A stretch of 17,737 nt of DNA, taken from contig JBJFEZ010000010.1 in NCBI GenBank assembly GCA_051891195.1, positions 1-17,737 of the forward strand. Direction: 5' to 3'. Below, in pieces: positions 7,559 to 13,828 of the stretch; the stretch's first letter is position 1, and each line of letters begins with the position of its first letter. Under the pieces are notes generated by a model. It saw only the letters and a program-made list of their open reading frames with translations, had not been told where the DNA came from and searched no databases. This DNA comes from CAG-273 sp051891195 (GTDB lineage: Bacteria > Bacillota > Clostridia > TANB77 > CAG-508). Both the position numbers and the translations under genes were made by a program.

Positions 7559-7945
7559 TTATTTTAACCCTGTATCATTAAAGAATGTTCCTGTTGAGTT
7601 AGGGTCTGTGTTGCTAGTTTGTCCATTATTTTCCACATTTTCTATATTTTCAACATTAGTACTTGCAGAAAAAGGGTCTACTTTTCCAGGTGTATAGCTA
7701 TGAGTTTGTTTATATAATTTAATATCGCTTCCTGTTATTTCATAAGATACTTCTACTTTATTTATTTCTGCAATTTGTTCATCTATTTCAGTTTTAACAT
7801 CTTCTGGTGTAACATATGTTGATAGTTTATTTGGTACTGCTTTATTAGTAGGAATATAATCATAAAATATAACTCCTAAGACTAAAATAATAGCAATACA
7901 CAATAATAAAGTTATGCAAATTTCTTTAAAAACTGATTTAAACAT
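7559..7945 (-). CDS. PilP-like single-span pilus assembly protein
   Basis: 128 residues: a short cytoplasmic start, one transmembrane helix at about 8-28, then an extracytoplasmic region with a short helical stretch (47-64), a beta-rich segment, KVDPF at 88-92, and an Asn/Ser-rich tail. The KVDPF motif and the position directly after PilM-PilN-PilO equivalents match PilP, which in Gram-negative bacteria links PilNO to the PilQ secretin. PilP is a lipoprotein there; here there is no lipobox and the C-terminal secretin-binding domain appears absent. ATG preceded by AAAGGAG. The assignment is an inference from synteny and one motif; it may simply be an unnamed alignment-complex protein. Confidence 0.6.
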   Translation of the reverse strand: MFKSVFKEICITLLLCIAIILVLGVIFYDYIPTNKAVPNKLSTYVTPEDVKTEIDEQIAEINKVEVSYEITGSDIKLYKQTHSYTPGKVDPFSASTNVENIENVENNGQTSNTDPNSTGTFFNDTGLK

Positions 7946-7989
7946 TTTTTTCTCCTTTACGAGATTATTATTTGTATATATTCTTAAAT

Positions 7990-8748
7990 TTAATAATTTG
8001 AAAGTATATCATTTACTGTTGATGATTCTACATTCTCAGTATTATCTTTTACTTCTTCTTCGTTTGTTGTTTGAGGTGTTATAGGCTGTGTTGTTTGTTG
8101 TGTGTTTGTTGCAGTAGTTTTATTTTCTTGTTCATTATTTGTTGTAGAATTAATTGAAGTTGTTGTATTTTCTGATTTTATTCTTACATTTTTGGTAACA
8201 AATGTTGCTTGTCTAAGTTCTCCACTAGGTATCATTTTAAAATTTTCTATTCTAAATGCCAAGTCACTGTCATCTTCAATAGCTGAAATAAAATCTATTA
8301 TAGGAATATAATTTCCTGTAACAGTAAACAATATATTTTTAATGTCTTCTTCTCCAGTTGTTCCTGAAGCTATTTCATATTTTAAAGTTACGCCTTGTGC
8401 TGTAGCGTGCCTTCCTAATCTTGTCCATAAAAATTCTACAGTATAAGTTTCTTGTTGACTTGCTTTGCTTATTTGTTGTTCACTACTTATATTTGCTAAG
8501 TCAAGATATTCTTGTTTAGCAGTTAATAAATTTGAAAGATTCTTGTTTAATTCATCTGTTTTTGTTTTAAATGTAGTGTACATTAATAATTCAGTTTGTA
8601 AAATTTCGTTTGTTAATTTTTCATTTTCATTGGCAATTTCTTTTACACTTAAAATATTAAAGTTTCCTATAGATATTCCTTTAAATATAACTAAGCACGC
8701 CATGACAATTAATAATAAAATTAAAGCACTAATTAAGATTTTTCTCAT
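7990..8748 (-). CDS. pilO: PilO-like type IV pilus alignment protein
   Basis: 252 residues: transmembrane helix at about 5-26, a coiled coil at about 35-85 rich in Asn, Glu and Lys, a small alpha/beta domain at about 100-190, then a low-complexity tail rich in Thr, Asn and Gln. This is the architecture of PilO, which pairs with PilN through coiled coils and a ferredoxin-like fold. IIDFISAIEDDSDLAFRIENFKM (about 150-172) matches the PilO pattern in which a helix precedes a strand in the ferredoxin-like domain. The ATG overlaps the pilMN stop as ATGA at 8745-8748, indicating translational coupling and probable stoichiometric production of the two partners. The name rests on architecture and position. 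Confidence 0.75.
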   Translation of the reverse strand: MRKILISALILLLIVMACLVIFKGISIGNFNILSVKEIANENEKLTNEILQTELLMYTTFKTKTDELNKNLSNLLTAKQEYLDLANISSEQQISKASQQETYTVEFLWTRLGRHATAQGVTLKYEIASGTTGEEDIKNILFTVTGNYIPIIDFISAIEDDSDLAFRIENFKMIPSGELRQATFVTKNVRIKSENTTTSINSTTNNEQENKTTATNTQQTTQPITPQTTNEEEVKDNTENVESSTVNDILSNY

Positions 8749-10376
8749 GGCAAATCTCCTTCTATTACAACCTTTACTAAATCATTTTGTTTTTCGCCTG
8801 GAGATGAAACTATAGTATCAGGTTCTAATATTCCTTGTAATCTAAGAACAGCTTTAAAGTAGCCTAATTGTTCATATTTTGTAGATTGTGCATTAATAAC
8901 AATATGTCTTCCACTAGTATTTTCTATAGATGTAATTTGTACTCCTTGTGGTATTGCAAATTGTATTTCACTAAGCAAATTAGGTATTACTTTTTTATTC
9001 TTGCTTTTTTCAGCAGCCTGTTCATTAATATTTTTTAGGTTGTTTGACATTTGTTCATAATTATTGGTTTTTGATTTTATGGTTTGAATGTCCTTTTCAA
9101 CAGATGCAATTTGCGTTTGTGTATCTTTTTTTACTTCTTCTACCTCTTTATTTTTATTTGTTATTGAGTAGTTTAAAAATACAGCAAATGCAGAATATAT
9201 ACCTATTAGCAGTAAAACTCCTGTTAATGTACGTAGCATCCATGCTTCAGTTCTATCTAATTTACCTTTAAGACTCAAATTTATATTTTTGTCAAAATTT
9301 ATTTTAGTTTTGCCTTTTCCTTCTCCTATTTCAATATTAAGTTTGCTTGTTAAAGAGTCTATTGAATCTTTTAGGGTTTTCTTTTTAAAGTTCATGTCTT
9401 TTATACCATAGTCTAAGCCTTGTAAAGCCAAGCCTATAGCTGAATTCACCTGAACATAATCTTTAATATTTATTTTTACTGTTTCTTTAATAAAAAATGG
9501 TTTTAATATTTCACATTTTTCGTTTTTAAAAAATTCTTGAAAGTATAAGTCTACGTTATTTATTACTGATAGTGTTCCTGTTAAATATATTTTATCTATT
9601 TTTATAGTACTTTCTTGTAATTTTTCTTGTAAACTGCTTGCAATTTTATATAATGTAGGCATAATGTCATCTAAATATTCATTTGTTTCTTCTTGTAATT
9701 CTTTGCCTTCCATTGTATAAATAGTACTGTTTTTACATATTTCATATGCTTTTGAATAAGAATTTTCTTTAATGTTTATACTATCTAGTACTTTTTTTGC
9801 TCCTTCTTCTATTTTATCTACTTGGTAAATTTTTTGATCTATTATTGTAGTAAATGTAGTTTGTTCTTCCATATTTACAATAACAACATTTTCTTTTTGT
9901 TTTATATTTGCAACATTAGAAATGCTAGTACCTATTGAAGAAAGAGTTGATACTCTATATTCGGCAAATGGTTGCTCTATAGTATTTATTACATTTTTGT
10001 TTGCTGAAATATGAATTACTTTAATTTTGTCTTTTTCTTCTTGACTATTTACTAAAGCATATCTATGTTCTAATGCATTAGGATTAATATTTTTTTCTAA
10101 GCATAAAGCTTCAAATTCTGTTTCTATTGCCTTTTTTAAGTCATTTTTATTTAATAAGTTGAACATATAAAAGTATTGGTATATTTCTTCTGATAAATTT
10201 ATGCTAATAGGTACTTTAAAGCTATATGTGTCATTTATTATTTGTTTAATAGCTTCACCTATTTTGTCATAGAATTTTATACCAAATGCTTCAACTTTTA
10301 GGTTTTCATGTTCTTTTGAAACTTTAGCATATTTTATTATATTTGGTTCTATATATAATCCTAAACAGCTAGACAT
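8745..10376 (-). CDS. pilM: PilM-PilN fusion protein, type IV pilus alignment complex
   Basis: 543 residues joining two proteins that are normally separate. Residues about 1-320 have the actin-like PilM pattern: N-terminal GLYIEPNIIKYAKV strand-turn, a middle helical domain, and IYLTGTLS at 263-270 corresponding to the second phosphate/adenosine motif. After a linker with DMNF at 328-331, possibly a remnant of the INLLP motif by which free PilN docks on PilM, comes a single transmembrane helix at about 380-401, a coiled coil at 405-460 and a ferredoxin-like domain at 463-543, as in PilN. The cytoplasmic ring would thus be covalently tied to the membrane pair PilN-PilO. ATG with GAAGGAG upstream; first gene of the pilus operon. 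The PilM and PilN identities come from fold pattern and synteny. Confidence 0.83.
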   Translation of the reverse strand: MSSCLGLYIEPNIIKYAKVSKEHENLKVEAFGIKFYDKIGEAIKQIINDTYSFKVPISINLSEEIYQYFYMFNLLNKNDLKKAIETEFEALCLEKNINPNALEHRYALVNSQEEKDKIKVIHISANKNVINTIEQPFAEYRVSTLSSIGTSISNVANIKQKENVVIVNMEEQTTFTTIIDQKIYQVDKIEEGAKKVLDSINIKENSYSKAYEICKNSTIYTMEGKELQEETNEYLDDIMPTLYKIASSLQEKLQESTIKIDKIYLTGTLSVINNVDLYFQEFFKNEKCEILKPFFIKETVKINIKDYVQVNSAIGLALQGLDYGIKDMNFKKKTLKDSIDSLTSKLNIEIGEGKGKTKINFDKNINLSLKGKLDRTEAWMLRTLTGVLLLIGIYSAFAVFLNYSITNKNKEVEEVKKDTQTQIASVEKDIQTIKSKTNNYEQMSNNLKNINEQAAEKSKNKKVIPNLLSEIQFAIPQGVQITSIENTSGRHIVINAQSTKYEQLGYFKAVLRLQGILEPDTIVSSPGEKQNDLVKVVIEGDLP

Positions 10377-10402
10377 ACTTTCTCCTTCGTTAATTTTAAA
10401 AT

Positions 10403-10437
10403 ATTTTGTATTATTTATATTTTACAAAATACCGAAA
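10403..10437 (-). promoter_or_regulatory. Leader element of pilMN, shared with the pilin gene
   Basis: Minus-strand reading: TTTCGGT, 10 variable bases, ATATAAATA, then ATACAAAAT, ending 26 nt before the pilMN ATG. Within it, 10402-10410 and 10423-10431 form a perfect 9-bp inverted repeat (TATTTTGTA / TACAAAATA) with a 12-nt loop. The spaced match to 7522-7557 is the reason to list it. Confidence 0.45.
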
Positions 10438-10494
10438 AAACATACTTGCACTTTTTTCTTTTTTTGACATTTTTTTATATTTTATATATATATT

Positions 10495-10522
10495 ATTTTA
10501 TATTTTTTGGCGTAAAAGTCAA
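10495..10522 (-). promoter_or_regulatory. Promoter of the type IV pilus operon
   Basis: Minus-strand -35 TTGACT (complement of 10517-10522) and -10 TAAAAT (complement of 10495-10500), separated by 16 bp; each matches the sigma-A consensus at 5 of 6 positions. A start near 10488 would give a leader of about 110 nt containing the shared element at 10403-10437. Confidence 0.6.
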
Positions 10523-10547
10523 TATTTTTTTTATATTTAATACAAAT

Positions 10548-10580
10548 GTAATATTATTGTAATATTATTGTAATATTTTG
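10548..10580. repeat. Three tandem 11-bp AT repeats upstream of the pilus promoter
   Basis: GTAATATTATT occurs at 10548-10558 and 10559-10569, followed by the degenerate copy GTAATATTTTG at 10570-10580. The period is close to one helical turn and the block lies about 60-92 bp upstream of the predicted pilMN transcription start, so it could act as a curved or UP-like element, or be a protein binding array. It lies between that promoter and the uppP terminator hairpin. Confidence 0.7.
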
Positions 10581-10607
10581 AAATTTAGTAAATTTTTCTA
10601 TATTTAG

Positions 10608-10643
10608 AATAACCTTATGCTTGTTTTAAAGCATAAGGTTATT
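10608..10643 (-). terminator. Terminator hairpin of the ppa-TPR-uppP operon
   Basis: Perfect 15-bp inverted repeat, arms 10608-10622 and 10629-10643 with a 6-nt loop, lying 8 bp after the uppP stop. The stem carries AACCTTATGC. The minus-strand tail is AT-rich but lacks an uninterrupted U run, so efficiency is uncertain; position and stem length make termination the most likely role. Confidence 0.7.
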
Positions 10644-10651
10644 TATAGTTC

Positions 10652-11476
10652 TCATATAAATAGAAATACTATAATTATAATTCCAATAATAATTCTATAA
10701 ATTGCAAAAACTTTGAAACTTCCTTTTTTTAGATATTCTAATAAAAATTTTATAACTATCATTCCTACTATAAAGCTAGCTAAAACTCCTACTAAAAATG
10801 CTAAGTCAAATACAAAGTGTCTCATTTCATATAAAGCTGCGGCCGCAACGATTGGGGTAGATAATAGAAACGAAAATTTTGCTGCATCCTCTCTTTTTAT
10901 TCCCATTGCTCTTCCTACAGTCATAGTTATTCCAGATCTTGATACTCCTGGAAATGCCGCTGCTATTGCTTGTGAAATTGATACTAGCATTGATTGTTTT
11001 AGTGTTATATTTTCATATGTTGTGTTTTGTTTAGATTTCTTATCTACTACATACAAAATTATTCCCATAACAATTAGTGCTATTGCAATTAACATCATTT
11101 CTACAGTTATTTGTTCTACTCTAAATGCATCTGAAAGCATATTTACAATTAGCTCTGATATTTTGTCTAATACAAGACATAATATTCCTGCTGGTATTGT
11201 TGAAATTACTATGTACCAAAAAATTTTTCCTTCTGTTGTTTTTTCTTTTTTTATAACTTGGTTATATCCTCCTTTTATTAGTTTTAGCCAGTCTTTAAAA
11301 AAGAATAAAACTATTGCTAATAAAGTTCCTATATGAAGAGCCACATCAAAAGATGGTGTTATTTCTCCCCATTTAAATAGCCAAGGAAAAAAATTTAAGT
11401 GTGCAGAACTAGAAACTGGTAATAGTTCTGTTAGTCCTTGTACTATTCCTAATATTAAAGCTTGATAAATTTTCAT
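10652..11476 (-). CDS. uppP: Undecaprenyl-diphosphatase UppP (BacA)
   Basis: Integral membrane enzyme that dephosphorylates undecaprenyl diphosphate to recycle the lipid carrier for peptidoglycan and other wall polymers; its abundance can affect bacitracin tolerance. 274 residues, normal for the family, with 7-8 hydrophobic segments. Both signature motifs are present: Q13-G-L-T-E17 followed by LPVSSSAH (the (E/Q)xxxE motif, here with the Gln variant) and PGVSRSG at 176-182. ATG preceded by AGGAGA. It starts 11 bp after the TPR gene stop and is the last gene of the pyrophosphatase operon, ending at a 15-bp hairpin. Confidence in function is high because both catalytic motifs are intact. Confidence 0.96.
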   Translation of the reverse strand: MKIYQALILGIVQGLTELLPVSSSAHLNFFPWLFKWGEITPSFDVALHIGTLLAIVLFFFKDWLKLIKGGYNQVIKKEKTTEGKIFWYIVISTIPAGILCLVLDKISELIVNMLSDAFRVEQITVEMMLIAIALIVMGIILYVVDKKSKQNTTYENITLKQSMLVSISQAIAAAFPGVSRSGITMTVGRAMGIKREDAAKFSFLLSTPIVAAAALYEMRHFVFDLAFLVGVLASFIVGMIVIKFLLEYLKKGSFKVFAIYRIIIGIIIIVFLFI

Positions 11477-11487
11477 ACTTTTTTCTC

Positions 11488-12693
11488 CTATTCTTTTTGT
11501 CTATCTTCTTTTATTTGTGTTTCTTTATTATTCTTAATTATTTGAATATCTTCATTGCTTAAATTTTTTACTAAAATACAAGTTTTCATTAAATGTTTAT
11601 TTACTTCTTTTTCTTTTTTTGTCAAGTTCTTTTTCTTAATTACAGTTTCTTCTTGTTTTTCCTTAGGAGGCTCTATTTCTTCACGTATTGGTTCAAAAAC
11701 AGGATCTTTTTGTGCTTGTTTATAGACTTTTGGGTCTAATTCTACTGCAACATTCATATAGTTTCTTGCTTTGTCTTTATCTCCTTTTAACAGAGCTATT
11801 TGAGAAAGATAATAGTATGAGCCTGCTTCTAAGTCTTCACTTTTTAAAGAATTCATAAAATATTTTTCTGCTTGTTCTAAATCTCCATATATTAAAGCAA
11901 TCTGTCCTAAATTTAGTTTGGCATTATATGCCATACTGTTAATTTCTGCCGCTTTTTCATAGAACTCTTTTGCTCTTTTAAAGTCATTAATCATAGTATA
12001 AGTCATACCTAAATTATAGTATAAATCGTAGCTTGCTGGATGATAGCGTAATGCTGTCATATATACAGAAATTGCTTCTTTGTATCTTTCTTCTTCAAAT
12101 AATATATCTCCAAGCAAATTACTTGCTTTTTCATTTTGAGGTTTTTGTTTTAACACTTCTTGTAATACTATAATTGCTTCTTCATTTTGTTTGTTTTTAT
12201 TTAATGCAAACGATAATTTATATTTTGATTCAATATCATTTCTGTTTAGTTCTGTTACTATTGTATATTCGCTAATTGCCGCCTCATAATTTTCCTGTTT
12301 TTCATGTATCTGCGCCAATAATTTATGCGAAATATAACTATTTTTGTTTTTGTTTAAAAAGTTAGTTATTACTCTCTTAGCTTTTTCTTCTTTTCCTAGA
12401 TGTTGCAGAATTTTTGCAATAGTTACATTAAATACTTCTGGGAAGTTTAATTTTTTATATTTTTCTAACCATAGTATTATTATAGGAAGAATTATAGAAA
12501 ACATATAAATAAGTAATTTTATAATAAATGGGAATTTATTTTCTAAGGAAAGCTCTATAAAGCTTAATACAATTCCTATAAATTCTGCACTCAGCATGTA
12601 TAAGTAACTACCATCATTCTTTTTTACTAATTTTAAAAAAGTTATTGTAAATAGTCCTATTGCTAACACACTAAAAATTATTTTTTCAATCAT
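11488..12693 (-). CDS. Membrane-anchored TPR-repeat protein
   Basis: 401 residues of unassigned specific function. The N-terminus has about three hydrophobic segments (roughly 3-21, 31-50 and 55-75), so it is membrane anchored. Residues about 95-320 are a run of at least six tetratricopeptide repeats, recognisable by units such as YKEAISVYMTALRYHPASYD and FKRAKEFYEKAAEINSMAYN. The last 75 residues are highly charged, rich in Lys and Glu, and probably disordered. TPR domains scaffold protein interactions; here the orientation suggests a cytoplasmic repeat domain, but this is inference. It begins 5 bp after the pyrophosphatase stop with a weak AAGGG site inside that gene's end, and ends 11 bp before uppP, so expression is operonic and likely coupled. 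Confidence 0.88.
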   Translation of the reverse strand: MIEKIIFSVLAIGLFTITFLKLVKKNDGSYLYMLSAEFIGIVLSFIELSLENKFPFIIKLLIYMFSIILPIIILWLEKYKKLNFPEVFNVTIAKILQHLGKEEKAKRVITNFLNKNKNSYISHKLLAQIHEKQENYEAAISEYTIVTELNRNDIESKYKLSFALNKNKQNEEAIIVLQEVLKQKPQNEKASNLLGDILFEEERYKEAISVYMTALRYHPASYDLYYNLGMTYTMINDFKRAKEFYEKAAEINSMAYNAKLNLGQIALIYGDLEQAEKYFMNSLKSEDLEAGSYYYLSQIALLKGDKDKARNYMNVAVELDPKVYKQAQKDPVFEPIREEIEPPKEKQEETVIKKKNLTKKEKEVNKHLMKTCILVKNLSNEDIQIIKNNKETQIKEDRQKE

Positions 12694-12698
12694 ATACT

Positions 12699-13238
12699 TT
12701 ACCCTTCTGATTTACCAAATTTTTCTTCATATGTATTCATACATTTTTTAATTATTTTTTCTGCCTCTTCTCTTCCAAGAATTTTGTCTACAGCTGTTTG
12801 TTTGCCTTCTAATTGTTTATATACTTCAAAAAAGTGTTTTATTTCTAGAGAAGTTTGGTTTGGAATTTCTGAAATATCTTTATAGCAGTTTAGGAATGGA
12901 TCTTTTTTACATATAGCTATTATTTTCTCGTCATATTCATTATTATCTGTCATTATTAGAACTCCTATAGGATAACATTCTACTAATGTTAATGGTACTA
13001 TTTCTTCTTGGCATAGAACTAATACATCTAATGGGTCATTGTCTTCTGCATATGTTCTTGGGATAAATCCATAGTTTGCAGGGTAATGTGTAGATGTATA
13101 TAACACTCTATCTAATTTTAACATACCTGTTTGTTTATCTAATTCATATTTGTTTCTTCCATTTTTGCTAATTTCTATTACTGAAATAAAGTCATCTTCT
13201 TTTATTCTTTCTTTATCAATATCATGCCATATATTCAT
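12699..13238 (-). CDS. ppa: Inorganic pyrophosphatase, family I
   Basis: Soluble Mg2+-dependent hydrolase converting pyrophosphate to two phosphates, which pulls biosynthetic reactions forward. 179 residues, the size of bacterial family I enzymes. The signature EDNDPLDVLV contains D66, D68 and D71; upstream are EISKNGRNKYELDK (19-35-type substrate strand) with the catalytic Glu and Lys, and HYPANYGFIP at 51-60. MTDNNEYDEK (96-105) carries the further metal-binding Asp residues. Many Clostridia use the Mn-dependent family II enzyme, so family I here is a choice rather than a given. ATG with AAGGAG about 10 nt upstream; first gene of a three-gene operon behind a clear promoter. Confidence 0.96.
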   Translation of the reverse strand: MNIWHDIDKERIKEDDFISVIEISKNGRNKYELDKQTGMLKLDRVLYTSTHYPANYGFIPRTYAEDNDPLDVLVLCQEEIVPLTLVECYPIGVLIMTDNNEYDEKIIAICKKDPFLNCYKDISEIPNQTSLEIKHFFEVYKQLEGKQTAVDKILGREEAEKIIKKCMNTYEEKFGKSEG

Positions 13239-13292
13239 TTTATTTATTCTCCTTCTTTTATTATATATTTTAGTTTGGTAATATTTTTCTTA

Positions 13293-13321
13293 ATTTTAAC
13301 ATTATAATAATTTCAAGTCAA
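13293..13321 (-). promoter_or_regulatory. Promoter of the ppa-TPR-uppP operon
   Basis: Minus-strand -35 TTGACT (complement of 13316-13321), 17-bp spacer, -10 TAAAAT (complement of 13293-13298). Both hexamers match 5 of 6 consensus bases at the ideal spacing. The start would fall near 13286, giving a leader of about 48 nt. Confidence 0.8.
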
Positions 13322-13393
13322 TGAATTTTGAATTGTTGTTTAATGTTTTTTGTTTCTTTAAATATTTCTTATTATTTATATTTTATGCATTAT

Positions 13394-13423
13394 AAAAGGA
13401 CTATATTTCTTTATAGTCCTTTT
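13394..13423 (-). terminator. Intrinsic terminator of the DUF6514-like gene
   Basis: Perfect 12-bp inverted repeat, arms 13394-13405 and 13412-13423 (AAAAGGACTATA / TATAGTCCTTTT), 6-nt loop, 5 bp after the gene stop. The 3' arm ends in TTTT on either strand, and the plus strand adds a further TTTT after GGG, so it may work in both directions. Confidence 0.8.
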
Positions 13424-13428
13424 GGGTT

Positions 13429-13734
13429 TTAAATCAATACAAAATCTTCTAAAACATCTTTTAGTGCTACTGGTGTTACTTTGTTTTTTAATAATAAATT
13501 TAACATTTTGTTAGCGTCATTTTCATTTGTAAAAATATTATTAAATTCTCTTTTTTCCATGTTTAGTTCTATTTCATTGCAAGATTTTTTTATTACTCCT
13601 AATCCATATGGTTTAGAATTTTTTTTGCTAGTTAAGTTATTACATATTTTATAATATTCTAGTTCAATTAAGTTTTTTCTTTCTAAGCTATTTGTAAGTG
13701 TTGTATTCCCGTACATTTCTACCTTTTTGTCCAT
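13429..13734 (-). CDS. Small DUF6514-like protein of unknown function
   Basis: About 101 residues, basic, with no signal peptide or membrane segment. The start at 13734 (MDKKVEMYG) is chosen because AAGGAGGG lies 5-6 nt upstream; a TTG nine codons earlier has no site. The central PYGLGVIKK strand and the end VTPVALKDVLEDFV resemble the conserved ends of the DUF6514 family of Firmicutes proteins, where a YG strand is followed by a C-terminal V(S/T)P...L..V(I/L)EDF motif. This is a resemblance from memory and not a search result. The function is unknown. The gene is monocistronic, with its own promoter at 13767-13795 and terminator at 13394-13423. Confidence 0.8.
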   Translation of the reverse strand: MDKKVEMYGNTTLTNSLERKNLIELEYYKICNNLTSKKNSKPYGLGVIKKSCNEIELNMEKREFNNIFTNENDANKMLNLLLKNKVTPVALKDVLEDFVLI

Positions 13735-13766
13735 TTTTTCCCTCCTTCTTCTTATGTACAAGATTC

Positions 13767-13795
13767 ATTATATATATAAATAACTTAAATTACAA
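13767..13795 (-). promoter_or_regulatory. Promoter of the DUF6514-like gene
   Basis: Minus-strand -35 TTGTAA (complement of 13790-13795), 17-bp spacer, perfect -10 TATAAT (complement of 13767-13772). Lies between the uvrB stop at 13829 and the gene start at 13734, giving a leader of about 26 nt. Confidence 0.75.
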
Positions 13796-13828
13796 GAAAA
13801 ACCATATAACAATTTTCGACAGACCTAT

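Noticed and set aside
10377..10547. Possible c-di-GMP or other riboswitch in the pilMN leader
   Set aside because: None of the conserved GEMM-type core sequences is present and the region is too poor in G and C for a standard aptamer fold.
10839..10846. GCGGCCGC octamer, out of character for this AT-rich DNA
   Set aside because: It encodes three Ala codons within the UppP AAAALYE stretch and matches the reading frame, so it is coding sequence and not a foreign junction.
10713..11336. Long open frame of 207 codons on the plus strand
   Set aside because: It is antisense to uppP, has no ribosome binding site, and its product lacks a recognisable pattern; uppP has both family motifs and a good site.
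13735..13761. Upstream TTG start for the DUF6514-like gene
   Set aside because: It would overlap the strong AAGGAGGG site that serves the ATG at 13734 and lies at or before the predicted transcription start.
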